From assembly GCA_012730105.1 (NCBI GenBank), contig JAAYBJ010000246.1:1-44748 (forward strand): a stretch of DNA of 44,748 nt. The letters are read 5' to 3'. The notes below the pieces were generated by a model, which worked only from the letters and a program-made list of their open reading frames with translations, was not told the DNA's origin and ran no database searches. Positions 34,948 to 42,583 of the stretch are shown here, piece after piece (positions within the stretch are counted from its first letter, which is position 1; every line of letters starts with the position of its first letter). The position numbers and the translations under genes were made by a program. The stretch comes from Candidatus Hydrogenedentota bacterium. GTDB lineage: Bacteria > Hydrogenedentota > Hydrogenedentia > Hydrogenedentales > CAITNO01.

Positions 34948-36411
34948 ATGAGCTCAGACTGCAGCCGTCGCGGATTTCTGAAATCAGGCGCTTTACTTAC
35001 CATGCTGGGCGCGTGGCCGGGATTTGCCCAAGGAATACCGGGCGCCGCGTTAGCCTCAGCAGCCCACCGCCCCAGGAAAGCGGCCCGGATCCGGGGCGCA
35101 TTTTTCTATCCGCCGGCCGATGTCGTGCTCAGCGGCAACTGCGAGGACTCCTGGGCGGCGCACCAATGGTTTACCTGGCCGGGCAACCAGTTCAAGCCGG
35201 AAGAACAGCAGGCTTCGTTCCTGACAGCACTGGAACGCATCGGGCGCGGACTTAACCTGGAACTGGCCCTTGACGACGCCCCGATCTATACCGACGCGGC
35301 CATCGCCGCTTTCGCCGAAGAAATGCAAAGCAACCCACCGGACGCCCTGCTGCTTTTCAACTTCTGGAACAGCTTCAGCGCCAAAATCCTGCCCATCCTG
35401 GACGCTTTTCCCGGGCCGGTCATCCTGTACCACCCGCTGGGCGCGAGCCACCAGTTGCCGCCGGAACGGTTCCGCACGGACCCGCGCATCCAGTACATTC
35501 ATTCCATTGAACACTTTGAAGCCTTGGAAAACGGGCTGCGCGCCGTGCACGCACGCACGCTCATGGCGCAAAGCCGGGTGCTGCGTGTTTCCGGCAAAAT
35601 CGACCAGGAGCAGGATGATGTGGAACCCTTTTTCAAGACGGCCGTTCATGCCGTGCCCGCATCACACTTCAACGATTTGTACGATTCCCTGGAGGAAGAT
35701 GACGTCCTGCGCGAAGCGGCCGCGGCCTTCCGCGCCGGCGCTCAAAACACTATCGACCTGAGCGACCAGTCCTTTATGGACGCCGCCCGGGCCCATGCGG
35801 CGGTGAAGGAACTCATGAGGCGGCAGGAGGCCGACGCCATCACCATCGAATGCCTGTTTCTGAAACACCGCAAACCCTGCCTCAGTTTCGCGACCAACAA
35901 TGGCGCCCTGGTCCCATGCGGTTGCGAGAATGACCTGAACGCAACCCTGTCCCTGATGCTGGGAACCAGTCTTTTCGACCGGCCGGGTTTCCAGCACAAC
36001 CCGGAATTCGATACGGTGGAAAATCATTACTTCGCGTCCCACTGCACCTGCACGCCCCACTTGCACGGCATGGACCAGCCGCCTGCAACCTATGATTTTC
36101 GTCCCTTCTTCCACCAGATGCCCAAGACGCCCGCCCTGGATGTGCAATGGCCGCCTGATGAGCCGGTCACATTGTTCAAATACCAGGCGGACGGCCCGCT
36201 GCTGCATGCCTGGGAGGGCAGGGTTCTTTCCTCACCCCAGTGCCCGCCCACGGGTGGCTGCGCCACCCGCGTGCTGGTGGAAATGCGCGGCGTGGAGGAT
36301 ATCTGCACAATTTACCCGGGCCCGCACCCGACGCTCTTCTGCGGTCATTTCGCGAAACGTGTAAAAACCTTCGCCAAACTGAGCCAAATGGAAATCCGCA
36401 CCAACGCCTGA
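34948..36411 (+). CDS. Tat-exported L-fucose/arabinose isomerase-like protein
   Basis: 487 aa, with AAGGAGATG before the ATG. A twin-arginine signal (CSRRGFLKSGALLTMLGAW) is followed by two Rossmann-like regions (for example PPDALLLFNFWNSFSAKILP) and the C-terminal barrel of the FucI/AraA fold: ITIECLFLKHRKPCLSFATN, CGCENDLNATLSLMLGTSLF and SHCTCTPHLHG. True isomerases are cytoplasmic hexamers using Mn2+ bound by Glu, Asp and His. Here the Tat signal and the Cys-rich CTCTPHLHG segment set it apart, so the activity is uncertain and may be a non-isomerase role. Its position downstream of a GH95 fucosidase is suggestive only. Confidence 0.8.
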   Translation: MSSDCSRRGFLKSGALLTMLGAWPGFAQGIPGAALASAAHRPRKAARIRGAFFYPPADVVLSGNCEDSWAAHQWFTWPGNQFKPEEQQASFLTALERIGRGLNLELALDDAPIYTDAAIAAFAEEMQSNPPDALLLFNFWNSFSAKILPILDAFPGPVILYHPLGASHQLPPERFRTDPRIQYIHSIEHFEALENGLRAVHARTLMAQSRVLRVSGKIDQEQDDVEPFFKTAVHAVPASHFNDLYDSLEEDDVLREAAAAFRAGAQNTIDLSDQSFMDAARAHAAVKELMRRQEADAITIECLFLKHRKPCLSFATNNGALVPCGCENDLNATLSLMLGTSLFDRPGFQHNPEFDTVENHYFASHCTCTPHLHGMDQPPATYDFRPFFHQMPKTPALDVQWPPDEPVTLFKYQADGPLLHAWEGRVLSSPQCPPTGGCATRVLVEMRGVEDICTIYPGPHPTLFCGHFAKRVKTFAKLSQMEIRTNA

Positions 36412-36436
36412 CGGTCCAGGTGCAATCCAGACCGTC
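36410..36436. terminator. Hairpin between convergent genes
   Basis: GACGGTC (36410-36416) and GACCGTC (36430-36436) form a 7-bp stem across the 27-bp gap between the fucose-isomerase-like gene and the GT2 gene. No T run follows; it could serve both directions. Confidence 0.4.
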
Positions 36437-36438
36437 GG

Positions 36439-37440
36439 TTATGCAATGAAAAGGTAATCTTCCATTTCCCGGTAACCGCGGGGTTCGAGGTATTCCCGGA
36501 TCTCATCTCGCGCGCCGCGCGCGCCGACAGCCACCAGGATGAAACAGGAGCCCGGGGGCGGCAACGCTTCCCGAACAATGACCTTGACGCCGTGGATGGA
36601 GCGCCCGATCTTTCTCGGGTGAATGTCCACCACCGCGACAGGCGGCACGGGCCATTCCCGAAGCCAACGTTTTCCCACCTCTCCCGCGCCCCATTGTATG
36701 AAGGCGCGGCGCTCGTCCTGTAGGCAGGTCTGAAAGAGAACGTGCCGTTTAAGACGGCGGAAGGCTTCCGGTGCGTACCGGGGATCGTTCATGGACAAAC
36801 GTCCGGGGCGTTCCCGCCAGTGCAACAGCACGGCTTCCGGTTTTGCGAAACGGCCCCCGGCCTGCCAGGCCCGCAGGACAAGGTCATAATCCTCCGGCCA
36901 TCCCACGTCCCGGTAGCCGCCCAGGCGCTCATAAACACAACGAGGCATCATAAAGGTGGGATGCGGCAGGGGGCATTCCACAAACAACTCCCGAGCGATG
37001 TCCTCATGGCGCACAAGACTGTTTATCCACACATCGTACCGCCGTCTTCCCATGCCCGGCGCGGACCCATGTGTCTGGATTCGGGCGCCGCACAGCGCAA
37101 GGCCGGGCGTGTGGTCAAAAAGGTCCGCCTGGGCGGAAAGCCGCGCAGGCAGGGAGATATCATCGGCGTCCATGCGCGCAAGCAGGTCACCCCGCGCTTC
37201 GGCACAACCCCGCTGCAGCGCGGCAACAATGCCCCCATGTGCCGACGCGATCACCCGTATGCGCGCATCCCGCGTTTCATACGCTCTCAAGATGGAGAGG
37301 GAGGCATCCGTGGACCCGTCATCCACGGCGATCAGTTCCCAATCCTCCATGGATTGGGTAACGATCGATTCCACAGCCGCATCCAATGTCTGTTCCGCGT
37401 TGAAAACCGGCAGGATGACGGATATGCGCGGGGCACGCAT
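36439..37440 (-). CDS. Family 2 glycosyltransferase with C-terminal nucleotide-fold module
   Basis: 333 aa. The GT-A fold has ISVILPVFNAEQTLD at the start, VDDGSTD (about 40-46) and the metal-binding DADD (91-94), followed by LPARLSAQADLF and WPEDYDLVLRAWQAGG, whose ED is the likely base region. From about residue 245 a second module follows: FIQWGAGEVGKRWLREW resembles a small Rossmann-type nucleotide-binding loop as in sugar-modifying enzymes, and SCFILVAVGARGARDEI completes it. It is probably cytoplasmic, transferring a sugar from an activated donor; acceptor unknown. It starts 4 bp after the GH51-like gene and is cotranscribed as the last gene of that operon. Confidence 0.9.
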   Translation of the reverse strand: MRAPRISVILPVFNAEQTLDAAVESIVTQSMEDWELIAVDDGSTDASLSILRAYETRDARIRVIASAHGGIVAALQRGCAEARGDLLARMDADDISLPARLSAQADLFDHTPGLALCGARIQTHGSAPGMGRRRYDVWINSLVRHEDIARELFVECPLPHPTFMMPRCVYERLGGYRDVGWPEDYDLVLRAWQAGGRFAKPEAVLLHWRERPGRLSMNDPRYAPEAFRRLKRHVLFQTCLQDERRAFIQWGAGEVGKRWLREWPVPPVAVVDIHPRKIGRSIHGVKVIVREALPPPGSCFILVAVGARGARDEIREYLEPRGYREMEDYLFIA

Positions 37441-37444
37441 GGCT

Positions 37445-38935
37445 TCAGGATTCCAGCGTAATGCTCAGAGCGGTAAACGAATGGGGCGGGAACACATGGA
37501 ACAGCCCGTCCTGGCGCGACTCCAGCCGCACCCGGCGCGGAACCACGCGCGATGGCGCATCAAAACTGTTCACCTCTTCCGGGGCGGCAGCATGGAGCAC
37601 TCTTCCCGAAACCGAGGCGGCCGCGGCCTCACGCAGTGCAATCCGCGTTTCAATCGCATGCTCCCGGGATTTGTTGACCACGGTCAACAGCATCTTCTTC
37701 CCGGACAGGGAGGCGCAGACGTCCAGGCAGGGAAGTTCACGGGCGGCGGAAGCGCCCGGGGAAAAGGCTTTGAACGCGGGAGAATCCGTTTCCGTCAACA
37801 GGAGGGCGGCATCCTGGTGGGGCCGCATCATGTCAAACACATGATACGTCGGGGTCAGAAACAATTTGTCGCCGCCGGTCACCGCCAGGCACTGCAGGAC
37901 ATTGACCGCCTGGGAGAGCTTGGCCATGGTGACACGGCGACACCAGCGGTTGAACAGGTGCAATACCGATGCGGCCAGCAAGGCATCCCGAAGGGTGTTC
38001 GGCTGTTCCATGCCGTTGTCGATCACCGCTTCCGGATGCCGCATGCCCCATTCGTTCACGGCGATATGCACCTTTTTATCCGGAAAGTAGTAGTGCAGCA
38101 AGGCGTCCGCCCCCTGCAGGTTCCGCTCAAAATCCAGCACATCCGCGAAGAGGCCATAGTATTCATTGTCGGAAAAGTCCACCGCGCCGCCCCGCGTAAA
38201 GTGTCGGCGCAGGCTTAAATAATCCATGAAAGGAACATGCCTCAATTGCCGGCACAGATCATGGTTCCAGTCATTGAGGCGTGGATCCCGGCCATCCGGC
38301 ACGGCGCCGCACGCGAATAATTTGATGTCGGGCGCCAGGGCGCGTATGGGTGCGGCAAAGCGGGTGAAGCATTCCGCATAGGCGCCGGCGCACAGATGCC
38401 CGCTGTCTTCCGGAGACAGACCGCCCACCCCCCAGTAGGGCGCCAAATACGGTTGGGCCCTGCCGTGGCGCGCCCGCATGCGGGTCAAGGACGAGTCTCC
38501 CGGAAAGCGGCAATACTCAAGCCATTCCCGGGCCTCGCGGGGAGTGCCCGATCCCGCGTTCACGGTGATATAAGGGGCCGCGCCCACCTGTTCGCAAAAA
38601 CGCATGAACTCATCGGTCCCGAACATGTTAGGATCGGTTTGCCGCCCCGATAAGTTTACGGTCTGAGGGCGTTTGGCCGCGGGTCCGATGCCGTCACGCC
38701 AATGATACCCGTCGGCGAAACCACCGCCCGGCCAGCTGACGACCGGTGCGCGAAGGTGGGCGAGCGCCGCCAGGATGTCAAGACGCACTCCGTCCCGGTT
38801 GGGTATGGAAGTGTCGGGGCCGACCCACATGCCCTCATAGACGCAACGGCCGCCATGTTCCGCGCTATGGCCGTAAAGCTCCCGGGCAATCATTCCGCGC
38901 GCCAGGGAAGGCCAGCACCGGATTACCGCCTCCAT
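37445..38935 (-). CDS. GH51-like protein (alpha-L-arabinofuranosidase family) lacking acid/base residue
   Basis: 496 aa. GH51 motifs are strong: VVSWPGGGFADGYHWRDGIGP (split here by length limits; about residues 65-85), FGTDEFMRFCEQVGAAPYITVNAG and the C-terminal beta-sandwich. The catalytic nucleophile Glu295 is present in HIAVNEWG. The acid/base motif should read WGVGNE; here WGVG (168-171) is followed by GLSPED, so the Asn-Glu pair is Gly-Leu in an ungapped alignment. The protein may have lost glycosidase activity, use another residue (Glu in SPED), or bind sugar only. No signal peptide is apparent, as expected for GH51. It lies 2 bp from the upstream unknown gene and 4 bp from GT2. Confidence 0.88.
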   Translation of the reverse strand: MEAVIRCWPSLARGMIARELYGHSAEHGGRCVYEGMWVGPDTSIPNRDGVRLDILAALAHLRAPVVSWPGGGFADGYHWRDGIGPAAKRPQTVNLSGRQTDPNMFGTDEFMRFCEQVGAAPYITVNAGSGTPREAREWLEYCRFPGDSSLTRMRARHGRAQPYLAPYWGVGGLSPEDSGHLCAGAYAECFTRFAAPIRALAPDIKLFACGAVPDGRDPRLNDWNHDLCRQLRHVPFMDYLSLRRHFTRGGAVDFSDNEYYGLFADVLDFERNLQGADALLHYYFPDKKVHIAVNEWGMRHPEAVIDNGMEQPNTLRDALLAASVLHLFNRWCRRVTMAKLSQAVNVLQCLAVTGGDKLFLTPTYHVFDMMRPHQDAALLLTETDSPAFKAFSPGASAARELPCLDVCASLSGKKMLLTVVNKSREHAIETRIALREAAAASVSGRVLHAAAPEEVNSFDAPSRVVPRRVRLESRQDGLFHVFPPHSFTALSITLES

Positions 38936-38937
38936 TT

Positions 38938-39630
38938 TCAGACTATTCCGGCGGGAACATCAAATTGTTGCAGGAAGGGATAGACCCGGTCCGTAATGAA
39001 TTGCCGCGTCTGCTGCAGGCTTGTAATAACCACATCCAGGGTGTCGGGGGTCACGGGCTGCCGCCCGAATATACCCTTCACCTCGACAAACACCTCGTTG
39101 TTGCTGTGGCGGAAGGATTCGATGTTGAGATGCAGCACCCCGGCATGCTCGTTGGTTTCCGGGAAGACGAAGCGCAGGCCCCCTGTGGCGATGGGGCGCT
39201 GAAAAAACGGATTGACCTTGCCCGCCAGGTGGCAGGCGTTGTCCAGCAGAAACACACGCGCGTCGTCGTAATGGGTCAGGGCAAAGGTAGACCGCACGGT
39301 GACGCTGTGCACAACCACCTGCGACACGGACCGCGCCTCCATGATCATGGGGCAGGCGGTGCGGATTTTTTCCGCGAAGGTACTCTGCGGGATATCCGCC
39401 CACTCCTCCACCATGAGTTCCCGGTCGGGCAGGAAGACAAGCAGGGACTGCGCCTTTCCCCGCTGCGAGTGAAATTTGGCCTGAACCGCGTCGTTCAGGT
39501 CGATATTGTCATAAGCGGCGCGGGTTTGCGACAGATCGTAGTAGAGTTTCTGCAGGTTCTGGCGTTTCAACGGCGCAGGCCGGTGAATGAGCTCCAGGCA
39601 AAAATGAATGACCCTGTCTTCTGCTTGCAT
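38938..39630 (-). CDS. Conserved-looking protein of unknown function
   Basis: 230 aa from the ATG at 39630, chosen because the 30 codons upstream are Arg-rich and overlap the end of the lipoprotein gene. I recognise no family. The protein has alternating beta/alpha character (VIHFCLELIHRPAPLKRQN, SVSQVVVHSVTVRSTFALTH, GVLHLNIESFRHSNNEVFVEV) and no signal peptide or membrane segment, so it is probably cytoplasmic. It ends 2 bp before the GH51-like start and shares the operon with the upstream lipoprotein and downstream GT2, which points to a common process at the envelope or in glycan handling (inference). Confidence 0.75.
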   Translation of the reverse strand: MQAEDRVIHFCLELIHRPAPLKRQNLQKLYYDLSQTRAAYDNIDLNDAVQAKFHSQRGKAQSLLVFLPDRELMVEEWADIPQSTFAEKIRTACPMIMEARSVSQVVVHSVTVRSTFALTHYDDARVFLLDNACHLAGKVNPFFQRPIATGGLRFVFPETNEHAGVLHLNIESFRHSNNEVFVEVKGIFGRQPVTPDTLDVVITSLQQTRQFITDRVYPFLQQFDVPAGIV

Positions 39631-39700
39631 AAGTGCGTCCCGTCTTCCAAACCGGGCGTCCCGGGAAGGTATCCGGGCCCGCTGCGGTTCGGTTCTCCTA

Positions 39701-40525
39701 TTATTCGATAACCACGCCATCCAAGAACACGGCGGATTCTTCGCCTAACACGCCCATGCTGTAATAGTAAAATGTAAGCACCACGGTGCGGCTGTCGGCA
39801 AAATCACTGATGTCCACGCTTACCGGCTGGTACGTGCTGAAAAGAAGCGCGTCCTCTTCGGTCAATTCGAGGAGGGGCGTGCCGTTGAAAAGCACTTGAA
39901 AGGTAAAAGGCATGTCAGACCTGGGCATCGCGAGATAAAACTTGAGATAGGCCTCCTCCTGTATCGGCATTGTAATTTCCTGGAAGAGCGTGGCGGATTC
40001 GTAATTGTACGTGGCGCTGTTTCCGAACCAGGCCCATTGGGTTCCATCAGAGGAACTGATACCGTCAATCCCGGTGCAGGCGTCGATGTCGCATATCATA
40101 TCCATGCCGGTGAGCGATACTTGGGTCCAGTCCTGCGCTCCGCCCTCAAAATTGCCATTCTTGACAATTTCACCCTCCCCTTCCGGCTCTCCTTCTCCCT
40201 CCGTAACGCTTGATGTTGTGGAAAATTCCGCCACGATGGTTTCATCAGCATATACCCGCTTCTTGGTTGGGTTGATGGTGGTATTGATACCGGTGCCCAC
40301 CCAGCGCTGGAACGCGTAGCCGTCATTGGGAACCGCTTCCAGGTATACCTCCTCGCCCGCGAAATAGACCGCTTTGTCGGGATCCAATGTTATGGTGCCG
40401 CCTTCTATCGGCGTCACCATGAGCGTCAACACATGATAGGCGTTGGGCGGACAGCCCACCAGGATGCCCATGGCCAGAAAGGACAGGACGCCGGCCAATA
40501 CCGCTGTAAGCGCTTTGTGAGACAT
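39701..40525 (-). CDS. Lipoprotein with InlB-type B-repeat domain and EGEGE linker
   Basis: 274 aa, with AAAGGGAG before the ATG. The signal ends in a lipobox (FLAMGILVGC, Cys25). Next is a divergent InlB B-repeat-like domain (about 33-100): GGTITLDPDKAVYFAGEEVYLEAVPNDGYAF, written here as a landmark region rather than one motif, with the typical GYAFQRWVG end. A short acidic linker (EGEGEPEGEGE, about 113-124) leads to a beta-sandwich domain starting VKNGNFEGGAQDW, which looks like a carbohydrate-binding-type module. Such linkers recur in secreted proteins of Hydrogenedentes-like genomes. It is surface-exposed or periplasmic and first in the operon with 38938-39630. Confidence 0.85.
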   Translation of the reverse strand: MSHKALTAVLAGVLSFLAMGILVGCPPNAYHVLTLMVTPIEGGTITLDPDKAVYFAGEEVYLEAVPNDGYAFQRWVGTGINTTINPTKKRVYADETIVAEFSTTSSVTEGEGEPEGEGEIVKNGNFEGGAQDWTQVSLTGMDMICDIDACTGIDGISSSDGTQWAWFGNSATYNYESATLFQEITMPIQEEAYLKFYLAMPRSDMPFTFQVLFNGTPLLELTEEDALLFSTYQPVSVDISDFADSRTVVLTFYYYSMGVLGEESAVFLDGVVIE

Positions 40526-40604
40526 ATCAGGGTCTCCCTTTAAGTTTATAAGAATATCTTTTCAGTTCCACCGGAAATGTTGGAAAGCTGAGCGTGCGGG
40601 TTCC

Positions 40605-40718
40605 CTATTGTCTGTTGAACAATTCACCCAGGTTGCGGAAGACTTCGATAATGAAGTTCAGCAAATCAAACAGGTCAAACAGGAAATCCATAATATCCGT
40701 CGACGATGCTTTATTCAT
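40605..40718 (-). CDS. 37-aa amphipathic peptide, translationally coupled to the TolC-like gene
   Basis: MNKASSTDIMDFLFDL begins the peptide; the rest alternates Phe/Leu/Ile with acidic residues (FDLLNFIIEVF, RNLGELFN) and ends with RQ and TAG. The ATG at 40718 overlaps the end of the TolC-like gene (stop 40713-40711) and has AAGGAG 6 nt upstream within that gene, an excellent site. Residues 10-35 should form a strongly amphipathic helix. The sequence resembles no named family I know. It may be a membrane-associated small protein regulating or stabilising the efflux pump, or merely cotranscribed. Confidence 0.6.
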   Translation of the reverse strand: MNKASSTDIMDFLFDLFDLLNFIIEVFRNLGELFNRQ

Positions 40719-42552
40719 TGTTTTTCTCCTTGTCCACGCCGGAGATGGGCGCGGTTGTCTTTTGTATTTTGTCCAAGACTTCGGACGGCTCTCCAGTAAG
40801 CAGGGCGAGGCTGACGCCGGTGGCATGGTGAAGCGCCTGCCAGCTGCGTTGCACCGCCACCCGGGCCTGGGCCAGCATGCCCGCGGCCTGCATGTAGTCG
40901 TTCTGGGCCTGATTCAACTGTACCAGCATGGCCTTGCCCGCCCGATATTCCTTTTCTACAAGGTCGCGATTTTTCTGCACGCACTCCGCGGCGTTGCGAT
41001 TCAGAGTCAGGGCTTCCTGGGCCATTTTGAGGTCCAACAGCGCACGGTTCACTTCGCCCGCCATTCTCCGCTCCGTTTCCACGAGATGCCATTCGGATTC
41101 ACGGCGCGCGTGCTTGGCCTCGATCAATTCGGCCCGACGTCGTCCGCCCGAAAACAGGGTCATGGACGCGTTAATACCGACCGTGGTCATAATGCGGTCC
41201 GCATCAAAACTGGTATCGTTGATATTCAGGGTCGAAGCCGAGGCGAACGCGGCGATTTGGGGGGCAAAACGGGCATATTCCCGACGCACGGCCGCACGCG
41301 CCCGCTTCACGCCCAGCTCCCGTTGTTCCAGGTCCGGCCGATAGGCGTAAGCCAAAGCCAGCATGGCATCCGATTCGGGCAGCTGCATCGTTTCGGGGGT
41401 TTCAGATTCCAGCCCCGCCAATTGCACCGTGTCGGGAAGGTACCCCTCCTTATACCCCAGTAATACGGACAAGGCAATGCGCGCCAGTTCGTATTCCCGC
41501 CGCGCGCGAAGTAAATTGCCCTTGGCCGCATACAGGGCCGTCTGAAAATTAAGCACATGGCTGGTGGGTCCGCGGCCGATAGCCCGGCGCGCCTCGGCTT
41601 CTTTGACCAGGCGTTCAAAGAACGTGATGGCGGACTCGGCAATGGCAATCTGCTCCCGCGCGTACTGGCCCCCGTAATAGGCCTGCGCTATGGCGTCCAG
41701 CAGTATCCGCTGGCCGTCACGGTAGGCGGCTTTCGCCTCACCGTAACCGTGCTTGGCCATGGCATTGAGGAATTCCCGGGCGAACCCGTCGAACAGCAGC
41801 CAGCCCGCAGTCAGGTTGGCTGTGGCGTTTTCCTGGGGGCTTTCGATATACCCCCGGGCCGTGTCCACCAAATCCTCCGCATCATTCAAATAATTGCGCA
41901 TCGTACGCCGGTCGTTGAGCGTAAACGACGAGGTGGTCACATAGTACATGTACAGTTCATGGCGCAGCGTGGAAATGACATCCTCCGTGTCATCGAGAAA
42001 TTCGTCAATGGGGTCGACATAGTCGGATGGCAACCAGGTAAAGGTATACCGGTAGGACACATCGATCTGGGGAAAATAGAGCGACCTCGCTTTAACCACC
42101 ATCTGGCGGGCCTGTTCCACCCGTTCGGCGCCCGCTGTAAGCGACGGGTTTTGCGCCAGGGCGCGGCGTTGCGCGCCAACCAGATCAAGCAGGAAGGCGG
42201 ACGGCCGCAACGGCGCCGTATTCGTTGACATTTCCGGGGGGACGGATTGCCCTTCGTAGACTTCGGGAGCTGCCGCCTCTTGCTCTTCCGCACCGGGCTG
42301 CATTGCGGGAATCTCTTCCAGATCTTCGCCGGCGTCCCCCGCAATGGTGCGCATTTCCCTGGAATAATCCAGCGTGCTGATATCGCCTGGCGGCGGCCCG
42401 CCCAGGGAGGGCAAATCAACAAGGTCCAGCGAACCGGTCTCCGCGCCCGTTCCGGACGCGAAAGCAAGCAGAATGAGAACTAGAATGCCCGTGTCAAGAC
42501 AATGGAAATATTTCTTCTCGGAGAGAAGTTTTCCCGGCCCAAGAAAACGCAT
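40711..42552 (-). CDS. TolC-family outer membrane efflux protein
   Basis: 613 aa. The N-terminus has a hydrophobic export segment (TGILVLILLAFASGTGAETG) and an acidic, proline-containing stretch of about 100 residues before the first outer-membrane-efflux repeat. Two OEP repeats follow: one from about AQNPSLTAGAERVEQARQMV with long helices, the second from about YAYRPDLEQRELGVKRARAAV to EYRAGKAMLVQLNQAQNDYM. This is the TolC pattern of a trimeric beta barrel plus periplasmic tunnel. The N-terminal extension is longer than usual. The gene starts 31 bp after the RND pump gene, forming a pump-exit-duct unit; an adaptor (membrane fusion protein) would be expected upstream of the window. Confidence 0.93.
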   Translation of the reverse strand: MRFLGPGKLLSEKKYFHCLDTGILVLILLAFASGTGAETGSLDLVDLPSLGGPPPGDISTLDYSREMRTIAGDAGEDLEEIPAMQPGAEEQEAAAPEVYEGQSVPPEMSTNTAPLRPSAFLLDLVGAQRRALAQNPSLTAGAERVEQARQMVVKARSLYFPQIDVSYRYTFTWLPSDYVDPIDEFLDDTEDVISTLRHELYMYYVTTSSFTLNDRRTMRNYLNDAEDLVDTARGYIESPQENATANLTAGWLLFDGFAREFLNAMAKHGYGEAKAAYRDGQRILLDAIAQAYYGGQYAREQIAIAESAITFFERLVKEAEARRAIGRGPTSHVLNFQTALYAAKGNLLRARREYELARIALSVLLGYKEGYLPDTVQLAGLESETPETMQLPESDAMLALAYAYRPDLEQRELGVKRARAAVRREYARFAPQIAAFASASTLNINDTSFDADRIMTTVGINASMTLFSGGRRRAELIEAKHARRESEWHLVETERRMAGEVNRALLDLKMAQEALTLNRNAAECVQKNRDLVEKEYRAGKAMLVQLNQAQNDYMQAAGMLAQARVAVQRSWQALHHATGVSLALLTGEPSEVLDKIQKTTAPISGVDKEKNNE

Positions 42553-42583
42553 AATATGCCTGCGAAATGCCCTGTTGAAATTA

